A DNA stretch of 64,000 nt from the NCBI RefSeq assembly GCF_023159225.1, contig NC_063181.1, positions 4,795,606 to 4,859,605 of the forward strand, given 5' to 3'. A model generated the notes under the pieces. It searched no databases, was not told the origin of the DNA, and saw nothing but the letters and a program-made list of their open reading frames with translations. Shown in pieces: positions 17,341 to 28,714 of this stretch. The position numbers were made by a program, and so were the translations under genes. The DNA comes from Perognathus longimembris pacificus. Taxonomy: Eukaryota > Chordata > Mammalia > Rodentia > Heteromyidae. Positions within the stretch are counted from its first letter, which is position 1. Each line of letters opens with the position of its first letter.

Positions 17341-18395
17341 GTCATCACTTAACAATAAATAGTTTAGGTGCCAAGATTCTTGTGAAATTGTATCTTTCGG
17401 ACGCTCCCTGAGGTCTGCAGGGAGGGCAGTGGGGAAAGCAGATAAACCGAATCTGTTTAAATCGCCTGTGGACTGTCCGCTGGAAGGGGGCCCAGCTCAC
17501 GTCCGGGCCCGTGGGCCTTCCCCGCGCCCGCCCCTGGGCAGGTTGCTCGAAGGGACGGAGGATGTCTGAACACACTGTTATTACAAAGTCTTGTTGGGAT
17601 CGCTGTTCTAGTTTGGGGAGTTGACATGGTCACTGTTAAGGTCCTGACAAATTGGAATCTCTTGTGAGATCCAGAATCACTTCTAAGCTTCAAAACAAAA
17701 CAAAACCCCCCAAATATACCTTTATTCAAAGTCAAGCTTTGGATCCTAAATAGGAAGTGTCGGCCCCTTTGTGCCCTTTTGCACATACTGTGATTAGCAG
17801 ATCAACCAGTTGCCCACAGACTGTGTGGTTTGTTACTTTATGGGAAGTTGTTTGCCCACCTGTTTCTGCCGCTGGCTTAAGGTGGGCTTTTCCCTAAGGA
17901 CTTTAGGCTCATCGGGTTGAGACTTAAGTCTCCCCATTGGACCTGATCTCTGACAACATGAAGTAACTTCTGAAAGTTTTCATAAGCTTCAGTTTTCAAA
18001 TATCTAGGCATCTTTATTTTATTTGGTTCAAGGTTTTTAAATTTTTATAATGACCACAATGAAAAAACAAGCCAAATGAAACACCAACTGATCTGCGAAT
18101 TGATTCTGAAAGGATGGTTTCAGCACATTCTTAAAATTTCCTTTTCGCAAAACATTTGGAAATGTCAGTGCTAAAAAAGAGGCAGCTAACCAACTGCCAC
18201 GCCACAGAGAACCTTCAGTCCGGCATTTCCAGCCTTCTTCTTCCTCTCTCTTCCTGGTGGCTTTCATTTCTTGCTTTTAAATCGCCATTGATAAGAATGT
18301 CAAACTTTTGAAGGCATGCACAGAACAATTTTAGCGGTGGGGTGGAAGTTAGCTGTTCCTTGGGTTGCATGCATTTTACAAGGAACCTGTGTTAA
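17341..18395. other. Intron 1, unique sequence
   Basis: AT-richer unique DNA after the CpG island, with a small (AAAAC)n run near 17693. No exon found. Confidence 0.5.
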
Positions 18396-18396
18396 A

Positions 18397-18490
18397 CCAA
18401 GTATGGTTACACAGGCCTGTAATCCCAGCATTCTGGAGGCTGAGGCAAGAGCATTGAGAGAGCTGGAGGCCAGCCTTGAACTAAACAAAA
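18397..18490 (+). repeat. B1 monomer SINE
   Basis: Reads ggcctgtaatcccagcattc, ctgaggcaagagcattgaga, ggccagccttgaactaaac. Confidence 0.75.
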
Positions 18491-18837
18491 TAGTTCAGTC
18501 ACCTTATAACTGGAAGTGTGCCTGCTTCCCTTAATGCTCTCTCTTACCTGGTCTTGTTATTTTGTGACATGTACAATGGCTTCCTTCTCCAGGGATCAAC
18601 ACAGAGTGTTAAAGTTCTCTTTCTTCATGAAGTAGTTGGTTACATGAATCTAAAGCTTAAAGGACGCAAAGTAGTAGGATTTTAAAGCTAGTGCTTTTCA
18701 GATTGGTAAATTAACAGTTGATTTTAAAAGGCCACACTAAGATTATGTCCCTTTCTATTAACTTTGAGGAGAATCATATTACTTTGAATAGTTATCTCTT
18801 CTGGGAAAGTGTATTGAATGGTATCATATAATTTTAT
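18491..18837. other. Intron 1, unique sequence
   Basis: Nothing recognised. Confidence 0.4.
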
Positions 18838-18853
18838 TTAGCAAGTAGTCTTT

Positions 18854-19004
18854 TTTTTAATTCCTAGATTTTATTTATTTATTTATTTTCAAATTTTTAT
18901 TATCAAACTTATGTACAGAGAGGTTACAGTTTCATACGTTAGGTATTGGATACATTTCTTGTACTGTTTGTTACCTTGTCCCTCATATCCCCCTCCCTCC
19001 TCCC
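18854..19004 (-). mobile_element. Very short L1 3'-end insertion
   Basis: About 151 bases: T-rich and TTTA repeats, attatcaaacttatgtacag, ending gtccctcatatccccctccc. The TSD ttagcaagtagtcttt is perfect (18838-18853 and 19005-19020). Confidence 0.88.
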
Positions 19005-19020
19005 TTAGCAAGTAGTCTTT

Positions 19021-19467
19021 AGTCCTTGTTTTGTCCTTTAGTGCAAGAAACAGCCTAAGAAGTCACTTGAGGCTAGGATGAATCTGGGCTTTTTCTTACT
19101 GAATAATCTGATGAGTTTTAGGAACCTTTAATTCATCATTAGGTTCCCCATGTGTATTTGAATGTGCCTAGGTATTTGAGTTTTAGGGTGGTGACTTGGT
19201 TATATTACATTTATCATTAAGAGTGTTTCAGTCTTTCTGTTAAACTGTGAGTGGGTTTGGGAAACATTTGAATGTTAAGCAGTAGGCCCTAAATTAATCA
19301 TAGCAAGAGTTGTTGTAATGGCTAATTTGTTAATGTTTTTGTAGTTAACATTTTAACATCATATTAACAAGACAAAAGTAGGAAAAATTCTGTCCTATGC
19401 TAATGACTTTTCTTATTTCCATTCCAGTTTGTGATCATACACATATATAGTTTTATATTGTTCTTGT
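19021..19467. other. Intron 1, unique AT-rich sequence
   Basis: Nothing recognised. Confidence 0.4.
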
Positions 19468-19604
19468 TATTTTAGAAGTAGATCTCAATATATAGTCCAG
19501 GCTGGCCTGAAACTTGCTATATATTTCAGGCTGGCCTTGAACTTATGATCCTTCTCTCTTAGCCTCTTGAGTACTAGGATTACAAGTATGCACTGCCGTG
19601 GCCC
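19468..19604 (-). repeat. B1 SINE with internal duplication
   Basis: Antisense B1 in which the ggctggcct..aact segment appears twice (about 19498 and 19528). Confidence 0.65.
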
Positions 19605-19611
19605 ACTAACT

Positions 19612-19856
19612 TGTTTTTTTTTGGTCGGTCATGGGGCTTGAACTCTGGGCCTGGGTCCTGTCCCTGAGCTCTTCAGCTGAAGGCCTGTGCTCTCTTTACC
19701 AGTTGAGTCACAGCGCCACTTCTGGGTTTCTGGTGGTTAATTGGAGATGAGGCTTAAGGCCTTTCTTGCCCCTCCTGGCTTTGAACTGTGTTGCTCATCA
19801 TATCTCAGCTTCCTGAGTAGGTAGGATGACAGGCTTGAGCCACTGGCCGCTGGCCC
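19612..19856 (-). repeat. B1-dimer SINE
   Basis: Full antisense dimer from poly-T and ggggcttgaactctgggcc to ggcttgagccactggccgc. Confidence 0.87.
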
Positions 19857-20262
19857 TGCTAACTTTTAACTTCATTTAAAATATGAAAGTTAAACAGCTA
19901 GGAAAAAAAAAAACCCAGATGAGCTCTTAATCACATGGTCTTGAAGTTCTGTTTGCAAATTCTGTTTTCTCCTGTTGTCTTTCAGACTCTTCAACTCTAC
20001 AGATAAACTTATACCTTTCCATGTACTCTGTGGAACACCTCTTCATACATTATTAACTGAAGCATAAACTGAGCAGAAAGTTTTACAAGTGTAATTGCCA
20101 TTATTAGATCGGTGAAATTTTCCTTTTTAAGGATTTGATGTTGTATAGCATTAGGTGATTTTTAAAAATAATAGTTAAGGGAACACTTAATGGCTACCTG
20201 CCAGATTTCTAGCTTATATTAGATAGTGTAGGATCTCCAATCAAGGGACTGATGATTAAAAA
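19857..20262. other. Intron 1, unique sequence
   Basis: AT-rich; nothing recognised. Confidence 0.4.

Positions 20263-20301
<39 letters not shown>
20263..20301. repeat. (CA)n microsatellite
   Basis: About 19 CA units, preceded by a short A run. Confidence 0.95.
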
Positions 20302-20303
<2 letters not shown>

Positions 20304-21386
20304 AATTACCAGAGTGGGAAAAGGAACCCTAGGGGGTGGGACAGAGAGAAACAGAGGTATTATCTTGAGTGTTTGGGAATTTGGACAGTATTTATTTCAG
20401 ATGTATTTCCAAGGAGTTTGCCCTTTGCAGTGTGGGATGCCATGGGAGATAGGAAGGTTATAATGTTCAGTGGAGTCAGTGCCTAATATCCATGTAGAAG
20501 GACCATGACATGGCTGTGAAAAGCCATTTAACAAGACTGTTTTGCCTGTCAGTGGGAAAAGTGGACGGTGCAGCCACACATGTAACTGTGAATCGACTAG
20601 TATACAGGGATAGGCCAGAGCTAGAAAGAATAAGGGAAAAAAATGAACCCAATCATTCTTGTTCAGATGGTTTTATTTCTAAAAACCATCTTAGTGTTAC
20701 CTAGTATTGTTGTAAAGCACATATACTGTTTGGTTCTAGCTCATGAGGAAGTGACTGTCCTGTGAAAAGATAAGATTAGAAGGTAAACAGCCATCACAAA
20801 CTGCTAGTTAGGAAGAGCCAGGTGAGGGTCTGGGAAGTGTAGGAATTTAAGGGAGTGCAAAGATGCCTGGAAAACAAAACCAGATAAAAATGGAGGACAA
20901 CAACAGCTTCGAAAGCATCTTGGGGGTTGGGGGGGGAACGACGACACGACTGGTGGTTGGGAAAGACTTTCCTGAAGTGGAAGAATTCTTGTTACCTAAG
21001 ACTTGGGGGAGGAAGCCTGTGATTGGAATGGGGGTGTGGTGGTGGCCTCGGTGGGGAAGGCCCATGCTCCCAGGAGGAAGTGTGGCCTGGGAGCCAGCAC
21101 AGCCAGTTTGGGCAGCAGAGACCAAGTCCTCCCATCCTCCCGCCTGAAAGGAGGCTCTGTGAGGTCCAGAGGGCGATGGGATGTGCACTGCAGGGAGCTC
21201 TGGCCGCCAGCAAGGCCAGAGGTCATTTACTTTTAGGGCAGCTGGTCCATGCACTCTGTTTAGCCTTGTAGAACGTCGAAAGAGGAAGATTGCCAGGCCC
21301 CAGAGCAAGATTGACATCCTTGGTAGATGACCAGGTTCTACCCTGGGCAGGATTTACAAACATGGTAGGCAGAAGACGCTGAAGGA
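20302..21386. other. Intron 1, unique sequence
   Basis: Non-repetitive DNA. A 156-codon minus-strand frame (20847-21317) and overlapping plus frames lack splice logic and family resemblance. Confidence 0.45.
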
Positions 21387-21486
21387 GCCAGGCACTGGTG
21401 GGGCACACCTGTAATCCTAGCATGAAGGAAGCTGAGAGTTGAGGATCATGGTTTAAAGCCCAGCCTGGGCAGTCCCGGAGACTCTT
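21387..21486 (+). repeat. B1-dimer SINE, 5' part (split)
   Basis: Left monomer gccaggcactggtggggcac, broken after gagactctt by a minus-strand B1-dimer. Confidence 0.85.
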
Positions 21487-21735
21487 TTTTTTTTTTTTTT
21501 GGCCAGTCTTGGGGCTTGACCTCACGGCCTCGGCGCTGTCCCTGAGTTTGTTTTTACTCAAGGCTAGCACTCTACCACTTGAGCCACAGCACTACTTCCT
21601 GCCTTTTCTGAGTAGTTTATTGGAGATAAAAGTCTCTTAGACTTTCCTTCCCTGGGTTGGCTTAGAACCACCATCCTCAGTTATCAGTCTCCTGAGTAGG
21701 ATTACAAGTGTAAGCCACCAGTGCCTGGCTTCTGT
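21487..21735 (-). mobile_element. B1-dimer SINE inserted in a B1-dimer
   Basis: Full antisense dimer starting with poly-T. The flanking duplication is gagactctt (21478-21486 and 21736-21744). Confidence 0.85.
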
Positions 21736-21876
21736 GAGACTCTTATCTCCAATTAACTACCAGAAGGCTGGAAGTGGAGCTGTGGCTCAAAGTGGTAGAA
21801 TGCTAGCTTTGACAAAAACTCAGGAAGCCTATGTCCTGAGTTCAGGTCCCAGGACTTTTGCACAACCCTCAAATCA
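21736..21876 (+). repeat. B1-dimer SINE, 3' part
   Basis: Linker and right monomer resume (cttatctccaattaactacc). It ends at a CA-rich tail (21877-21900). Confidence 0.85.
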
Positions 21877-21900
21877 CACACACACATATACACACACACA
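21877..21900. repeat. (CA)n microsatellite
   Basis: A cacacacacatatacacacac run at the SINE tail. Confidence 0.85.
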
Positions 21901-22737
21901 GGAGGCTGGCGAATCAAAGTAAGGGAAAACCGAAGAAGTAGGAGGATGCTTAGAAGACCCTGGGGTAGGGGTGGAGGTGGGGGTGGGGGGTCAGGGCAGA
22001 GATAGGTGATTCCTAGGTAGGGAAAGTGGTTTTTGACCCTGGGGCCATTGGCCTTTTCCGGGATCCTTGACAGGTGTGGACTAGGGATAGCTGTGGATAG
22101 ACACTTCCGACAGTGTTTGCTGAAACAGAAGATAATTTGTTTTACTGGCATCTGCTTGATATGCTAATGGTGAATGAGACTCATATTCATTATAGCACAG
22201 CTTGCTTACACTGTCAATTCAGCAACAGAAATTTGGATTTATATCCACAGGGCCAGAGGCTCTCTGTGAAGTGGCCTGTCTATAACACAGTACTGTTCAT
22301 CTGGCGCTAAGTCCTGCCCATCATCGTAAAACAATGACTAATGCCTTACTTTTCCACTTCCTAAGTTCTGAAGATGGAAGAAACCACTGACAAAGCTATT
22401 ACTTACGGAGATGGATGGAGGTGTTTATTGGGTGGAAATGGATTTATCGATCTCTGTTTGCTGATGGGTTCCCCTTCTGTTCACAAACAGACAGACAGAC
22501 AGACAGCAAAGATAATCTCCCTAACTGGGCAAGTGCCGGACTTGGTTTATAGGATGGTGACAGACCGTCACTGAACAGTGCTGGGCTTTCACTCAGCAGT
22601 GGTGGATGTCTTTAAAAAATGACCTTCATTGTCCCACCCGCTTCAATAGTGGGGATTGAAGAAACAAGTTACTACTTTTCTTTTTTCTCATTCTCTCCCT
22701 CTGTCCCTCCACAGCTTTCCTTCTTTGCTTCCTCTCT
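21901..22737. other. Intron 1, mostly unique
   Basis: Includes a short (ACAG)n array at 22484-22507 and a CT-rich stretch near 22680. No exon found. Confidence 0.45.
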
Positions 22738-22808
22738 CTGGGAATTGAACCTAGGGCCTTGTCCATTCTGGGCAAGTGTTCTAATACTGATTAACACCCC
22801 AGTCCCAA
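22738..22808 (-). repeat. ID-type SINE monomer
   Basis: Antisense ID: gggaattgaacctagggcc, then attaacaccccagtccc. Confidence 0.7.
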
Positions 22809-23036
22809 TAGCTCTTCTTGTTTCGAGTCGGTGCTTATCATATATAATCTTATTTTCTTCAAATTTAGAAAGGTATTTGCGGAGTTTCTATACACTACTA
22901 TCTCAGGATTATAAAACCATATAGTGTGTTGGGATCTGGCATCAAAACCTTTGTGCTCACATTTTTTTTGTTTTGTTTTGTTTTCTGCTCATGGCTGGCA
23001 CCCTACCAGCAATACCTTGCCCAGATTTTTGTTTGT

Positions 23037-23230
23037 TTGCCAGTCCTGGGGCTTGATCTCAGGGACTGAGCACTCTCCCTGGGCTTCTGTTTTGCTTAAG
23101 GCTAGCACTCTACCACTTGAGCCACAGGGCCACTTCCAGCTTTTTCCGTTTATATGATACTGAGGAATTGAACCCAGGGCTTCATGCATGCTAGCCGAGC
23201 ACCCTACCAACAAGCCACATTCCCAGCCCT
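23037..23230 (-). repeat. ID-dimer SINE
   Basis: Antisense dimer with diverged termini, gccagtcctggggcttgatc to cacattcccagccct. A ccagattt-type duplication flanks it. Confidence 0.86.
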
Positions 23231-23239
23231 CGTCCAGAT

Positions 23240-23262
23240 TTGTGTGTGTGTGTGTGTGCACG
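23240..23262. repeat. (TG)n microsatellite
   Basis: Short TG run followed by cacgcgcgtgtg. Confidence 0.85.
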
Positions 23263-23321
23263 CGCGTGTGTATATGTATGTTTAAAGTAGCTATTTATTT
23301 TTAGTCAAAATAAGCTTTTAG

Positions 23322-24141
23322 GAAACATATGAGGAAATGCTCAACATCCCTGCTAGTAAAGGAAATGCAAATAAAAACAACCCTGAGATACCACCTCACC
23401 CCAGTTAGAATGGCCTATACTCTGAACTCAGGAAACAACAAAGGCTGGAGGGGCTGTGGGGAAAGAGGAACCCTTCTCCATTGTTGGTGGGAGTGCAAAT
23501 TAGTACAACCACTTTGGAGAACAGTATGGAGGTTTCTCAAAAAGCTCAATATAGACCTACCCTATGACCCAGCCATACCACTCCTAGGCATCTATCCTAA
23601 ACAGCAAAATCCAAGATATCAAAAAGGCATTTGTACTACCATGTTTATCGCGGCACAATTCACAATAGCTAAAATATGGAAACAACCCAGATGCCCCTCC
23701 ACAGACGAATGGATCCAAAAAATATGGTACCTATACACAATGGAATACTACATAGCGATTAGGAATGGTGAAATATTGTTATTTGCAGGGAAATGGTCGG
23801 AACTCGAACAAATAATGTTGAGTGAGACAAGCCTAGAACACAGAAAACAAAGGGGCATGATCTCCCTGATATATGACTGTTAACAAAGGGAGACGGAGAG
23901 ACAGTAGAGACCAAGTCTGTGAATACGGTATATGTTCTTGATACATTGTATATTGCATATATGTCAACCTGACCTAGACAAGGGATAGAAAAACAGGTTG
24001 TAAGATATCATAAGAAATGTACACACTGCCCTACTATGTAACTGCACCCTCACCCTCTTTGCACATCACCTTGTAAAAAAATTTATGTCCAATTAATAAA
24101 AAAAAAATAAAAAAAACAAAAAAAAAAACAAAAAAAAAAAA
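23322..24141 (+). mobile_element. 5'-truncated LINE-1 with TSD
   Basis: About 820 bases. The frame from 23329 to 23883 is open and encodes the C-terminal end of L1 ORF2p ([45 protein letters not shown]). It is followed by about 200 bases of 3'UTR, AATAAA and an A-rich tail. The duplication caaaataagcttttag is perfect (23306-23321 and 24142-24157). The absence of frame breaks and the intact duplication point to a recent insertion. It lacks the endonuclease and reverse transcriptase parts and cannot move by itself. Confidence 0.95.
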
Positions 24142-24191
24142 CAAAATAAGCTTTTAGATAAAAGGGATCCACAAATAAGTTGAGCTGTTCT

Positions 24192-24332
24192 GGTTGTTTT
24201 TGTGTTTTTGTTGATTAGTTGGAGATAGAGTCCCTCAGACTTTACTGACAGCATTGGTTTCAAACCACAGCCCTCAAATCTCACCCTCCTGAGTAGCTTG
24301 GATTTTAAGTGTGAGCCACTGGCACCTAGCTG
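24192..24332 (-). repeat. B1-dimer SINE, left half
   Basis: Antisense linker and left monomer (ttgattagttggagatagag, caccctcctgagtagcttgg). Confidence 0.75.
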
Positions 24333-24399
24333 AGTCTGTGTTTTGTTTTTGTTTTTGTTTTTAAACCAGACTAGTGGTCTTCAGAGGGGCCTGTCAGTT

Positions 24400-24485
24400 C
24401 TGAGAGGGGCAATACACTGAGGTTTGAACTACGAACCTCATGCTTGTTAGACGGTGTTCTACCACTTGAATCTTGCCTCCAGCCC
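24400..24485 (-). repeat. ID-type SINE monomer
   Basis: Diverged antisense ID: gaggtttgaactacgaacct, ending cttgcctccagcccc. Confidence 0.5.
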
Positions 24486-24494
24486 CATAAGCCA

Positions 24495-24497
<3 letters not shown>

Positions 24498-24538
<41 letters not shown>
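24498..24538. repeat. (TA)n microsatellite
   Basis: About 20 TA units between the left TSD and the poly-T of the next SINE, i.e. at that SINE's 3' tail. Confidence 0.95.
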
Positions 24539-24555
<17 letters not shown>

Positions 24556-24749
24556 TTAGCCAGTCCTGGGACCTGGACTCAGGGCCTGAGCTCTGTCCCT
24601 GGCTTCTTTTTGCTCAAGGCTAGCACTCTGCCACTTGAGCCACAGCGCCCCTTCTGGCCATTTTCTGTATATGTGGTGCTGGGGAATTGAACCCAGGGCC
24701 TCATGTATACGAGGCAAGCACTCTTGCCACTAGGCCATATCCCCAGCCC
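24501..24749 (-). mobile_element. ID-dimer SINE with TSD
   Basis: Antisense full-length copy whose tail contains poly-T plus (TA)n. The TSD cataagccaggatat is perfect (24486-24500 and 24750-24764). Confidence 0.93.
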
Positions 24750-24764
24750 CATAAGCCAGGATAT

Positions 24765-25204
24765 TTGACCAGACAAATTTTTACTGTTTTGGTTACAAGA
24801 AGTGTCTAGGTGAGTTCATTATAACATCCAGTACACAGCACAGTGATGGCAGGGAATTGTTCATGAGAGGAAGAAAGCTGGGGTTTGCAATGGCAGAGCA
24901 AGCAGCCCTTCAACAGCTCCCTTGGCCTGCATGTCTCACAGAAGTAGGAGTTGCCATGGAGAAGCAGGTAGATCATGTTGCATCTGTGGAACATCGAGCT
25001 TGTCTCTGATGCAGGTGGCTTGCAGATGCTGGTGTTCCTGAGATAAAAAATATGGGAGAGGCAGGCTTCATAACAGATGGAGATGTGGGAAATGAATCCT
25101 GTTCTTGGGCCTTTGACAGTCTTCTTTCAAGGCTGTGTGCAACAGGGTGCATGCAAATGGAAGCTGCTACAAAGTGCATGTAAATGGAAGTGCATCTAAT
25201 GGGA
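24765..25204. other. Intron 1, unique sequence
   Basis: Nothing recognised. Confidence 0.4.
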
Positions 25205-25590
25205 TGGACTTCTTTCACTTGGCACAATGAGTTTAGGATTTGTGTGGTAGCATGAGTCACCACTTCATTCTTTTTTATATGTCTATATGCTACTTTATCC
25301 ATTCACTTGTTGATGGGCATCTGGCTTATATCTATTGTTTGGTCTATATGTCTAAAGCATCCCTGTACATTTGTGTACAAGTTATGTGCACATGTGTTTT
25401 CACTTATTTTGAGTACACACACAATCACATACACATACACACACAAGAGGAGGATGGCTCAGTTGTAGAATAACTTTAACTTTTGAGGAATTGGTTAACT
25501 ATTTTCCAAAGTGAATGTACCATTTTACATTCCTACCGGCAGTAGATAAAAGTTACAGTTTCTCCCTATTCTTCCTAACACATGGTACTG
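25205..25590 (-). repeat. Old L1 fragment (ORF2 3' region)
   Basis: Antisense L1 text: ctttatccattcacttgttg, atgggcatctggcttat, then ttgaggaattggttaact and ccattttacattcctacc. It is highly diverged. Confidence 0.7.
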
Positions 25591-25614
25591 TCCTCCCTTT
25601 CCCCTCCTTTAGCA

Positions 25615-25695
25615 TTGCTGAGGGGTGAACTCAGATCTTTTTGCATGCTAGGCAATTGCTCTGCTCCTGAGCTAGTGCTCTACTCCTAGTCCTGT
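25615..25695 (-). repeat. ID-type SINE monomer
   Basis: Antisense: ggggtgaactcagatcttt, gcatgctaggcaattgctc. Confidence 0.6.
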
Positions 25696-25721
25696 CTCCA
25701 CCCACATTTACGATTTTATTT

Positions 25722-25945
25722 GTGTGTTTGTGCTGGTCCTGGGGCTGAACTTGGAGCCTAGGCACTGTTCTGAGATCTTCTGCTCAACGCTAGCACTCTA
25801 CCACTTGAGCCACTGTTCCACTTACTTTTTTTTTGGATTTATGTGAAGAAAAGAGTCTCATGGGCTTCCCTTCCCTGGATGGCTTTGAACCACGGTTCTC
25901 AGATCTCAGCCATCCAAGTAGCTATGATTACAGGCACTAGCCTGG
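25722..25945 (-). repeat. B1-dimer SINE
   Basis: Diverged full antisense dimer with a T tract inside the linker. Confidence 0.82.
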
Positions 25946-25962
25946 ACAATATTTATTTATTT

Positions 25963-26058
25963 ATGCTAGTAGGTCCTGGGACTTGAACTTGTCTCTGAGC
26001 TTTTGTGTTCAAGCCTAGTAGGTTACCACCACTTGAGCCACTGTTCCACTTCCTTAGC
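25963..26058 (-). repeat. B1-dimer or ID-dimer right monomer
   Basis: Only the antisense right monomer is present (ggtcctgggacttgaacttg, accacttgagccactgttcc). Confidence 0.65.
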
Positions 26059-26230
26059 CCTCCTTTTTATTGAGGTTGCTGCCCAGTAAGAAACATACAT
26101 CAGATAATGCCATATAAGTAAAAAGTAAATTTGCTATATGCCACATAGAAAGATAATTTTACAGACAGGGAAATAGTATTGTATACGTGATGCAAATTAT
26201 TTGAAAATAGTCCATATATCATGTATATAT

Positions 26231-26440
26231 AGGGGCTGGGGATATGGCCTAGTGGCAAGAGTGCTTGCCTTGTATACATGAAGCCCTAGGTTCGATTCCC
26301 CAGCACCACATATATAGAAGAAGCCTGAAGTGGCACTGTGGCTCAAGTGGTAGAGTGCTAGCCTTGAGCAAAAAGAAGCCAGGGACATTACTCAGGCCCT
26401 GAGTTCAAGCCCCAGGACTGGCAAAAAAAAAAAAACCAAA
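26231..26440 (+). repeat. ID-dimer SINE
   Basis: Full-length copy starting ggggctggggatatggcc, with an A tail. A short gtatatata duplication flanks it. Confidence 0.92.
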
Positions 26441-26469
26441 AAAACCCCCCAAAAAACATAACGTATATA

Positions 26470-27319
26470 TAATCAATGCCAACATTGCAGCTTAATTTAA
26501 AAGTGCGTATTATGGTTTACTTTCTTCCTTATAAGCACTGGCCCCTGGTGAGTTTAAGTGGTAGTTAGCTTTTTAGGAACCTGGCTGGTAGATGAAGGAA
26601 ATTGTGTCTGTTTTTCTGGGTGGTAGGTTTGACTTAGCAATTATTATTCATTTTCTGGAGACCAAGGAAGGCAGATTACTAATGGTAATCTGCTCAGTTA
26701 TTTTGTTCAGACTGTGAATGATACATTCTCCAGATGGAACAGGAATTATGTAAGCGGAGGCTCCCAGGCCACACCCGTGTTTTACTATGAAGTCATTGGG
26801 GTGCAAGCCATAGTCGATTTGTACATTGAAGAAAGACTTGTTTCAAATTATTGCTCACTTTTACAAGGTGACTAATGTACTGTCTGAGTAAACTGAGTTG
26901 TCAGCTGTAGATACTTTTATATTTGTGAGAAATTTGACCTGCAAAGGCATTCTGTTTGTGAACCTTCAACCTTTTTTTCCCCACATTTTTATTGTTGAGT
27001 GATTTTGTTTTTAAAGGACTTAGGAAGATCAAAGCATTCATGGTTTAAGTATATAAAGCTTGATTAGTCATAACATAAACTTAGAGTTCTACTACTTAAG
27101 ATCATTTTAAAATTAGTTTTCAGACATAGTATTAATTAAATCCCAATTTCATTATTTTAGGCTTCACTGTGAATAAATGTGCCTGTTACTCATTTTAATA
27201 ATGATGAGTTGTTAGTGCTGTTTTTATTGTAGTAAAAACATGGCATTTATGGTTTTAATCATTTCTAAGTGTTCAGCTGAGGGCTTCAAGTACATTTCAT
27301 ATCATTGTTTTATCACTTT
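26470..27319. other. Intron 1, unique AT-rich sequence
   Basis: No repeat or exon recognised. Confidence 0.45.
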
Positions 27320-27684
27320 CACTTTGTAAAGTTAAACTCCGTGACCACTGAGCACAGACTCCCTGCCCCTCTTGGTGCTGCCCCTGTCCCCGAATTGGGC
27401 TCCTGTGGGGAGCTCAGGTACGTGGGGCCATACGGTGTTCTTCCTGCGGGCTTCTGACCTCTCCTAGCACTGTGTCTTCAAGGTTCCTCCCTGTTGTTGC
27501 ACGCGCCAGCAATTCTTTCCTTTTTAAGGCTAAATAATGTTCTGGAGATTGTATATACACATTCCATTTATTCATTCATGCAGCAGTGGACACTTGGGTG
27601 GCTTCCACCTCTGCAAGTCAAGAATAATGCTACTGTGAACGAGCTCTTCAGTGCTGCTTTTACAAAAGGCAGTGTAGCCGCTGG
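27320..27684 (-). repeat. Old L1 3' region
   Basis: Antisense L1 wording: ccttcaaggttcctccctgt-like text, cctttttaaggctaaataat, gtggacacttgggtggcttc and aagaataatgctactgtg. Confidence 0.7.
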
Positions 27685-27698
27685 GCACTTAGCTTTTT

Positions 27699-27901
27699 TT
27701 TTTTTTTGGCCAGTCCTGGGCCTTGAACTCAGGGCCTGAGCACTGTCCCTGGCTTCCTTTTGCTCAAGGCTAGCACTCTGCCACTTGAGCCACAGCGCCA
27801 CTTCTGGCCGTTTTCTGTATATGTGGTGCTGGGGAATCGAACCCAGGGCCTCATGTATACGAGGCAAGCTCTCTTGCCACTAGGCCATATCCCCAGCCCC
27901 A
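27699..27901 (-). mobile_element. ID-dimer SINE with TSD
   Basis: Full antisense copy. The TSD gcacttagcttttt is perfect (27685-27698 and 27902-27915). Confidence 0.94.
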
Positions 27902-27915
27902 GCACTTAGCTTTTT

Positions 27916-28714
27916 AATCCAAACTAAGATGAAGATCTTTCATTTTGAGCTTTTGGTAGGTGGTAGTTTGTTTTGTTTCTCCTTTTCCCCCTTCATTTTA
28001 AATTTAAGGCCTAATTTTGTAACTACTATTTTATCTCTGCATTGTGAGTAAGAAGTTTTGAGTAGAGAGTATGTTATATTTAGAACCGTGTAACAATATA
28101 ATTTCATTCAGTCATCTAGTCATTAGTGCATACACTGGTGGTAGCATTTTACATTAAAGCGCTTTTCATATTTCCAGCTCCTAACCTCTCTACAAAACTG
28201 GATTGGTGTAGGCATGCGCCTTTGATGTTCAGCCCTCACGCATGGGGAACAGTCCTGGGACAAGCCGTCCCTTAATATTTATCCATCGACCCACACAGCT
28301 AAAGTGGGAACTTTGTTTGCTAAACACTAAGCTAACAGATAAATGAAGGTTGTCTCCATATCATAATCCTTGGGGGTTTTGGACATGGGGATATTTGTAA
28401 GTATTGCCAGCTTCAGGACAAAATAAATTTAGGTTAAATGTATTAGCTGTTAGGTGATTCTTTATATTATATAGATTTTTCCAGAGATTGGTTCCTTGAT
28501 CATGCCACTTAATGCTTCCATATAATTAGCTGCATTTGGTGACCTGTATAGTAGGGAGAGGCTATCTCATTGGGAGGCGCTATTAAGAGGACAGGGAAAA
28601 GGCATGCAAATGTTGAAAGAAAATGTTTTGAGTCCCTTCCCAAGCCAAAATAATCTGAGATAAAGGCAATGTCCTGTTGGGTGTGTGGGGAATTGTTGTC
28701 AGCATTTAGGTATG
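27916..28714. other. Intron 1, unique sequence
   Basis: Nothing recognised. Confidence 0.4.

Noticed and set aside
16496..17362. 288-codon frame starting at the KIF13B ATG
   Set aside because: Only the first 18 codons are exon 1. The frame then reads through a clear GTGAGC donor into a C-rich minisatellite; the composition keeps it open by chance.
20847..21317. 156-codon minus-strand frame in intron 1
   Set aside because: Overlaps several equally open frames on the other strand; no domain or exon structure.
23329..23883. Functional L1 protein gene
   Set aside because: Only the C-terminal tail of ORF2p is present; the catalytic domains are missing because the element is 5'-truncated.
26231..26310. 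tRNA gene
   Set aside because: A and B boxes are present, but this is the left monomer of a dispersed SINE with an A tail, not an isolated tRNA.
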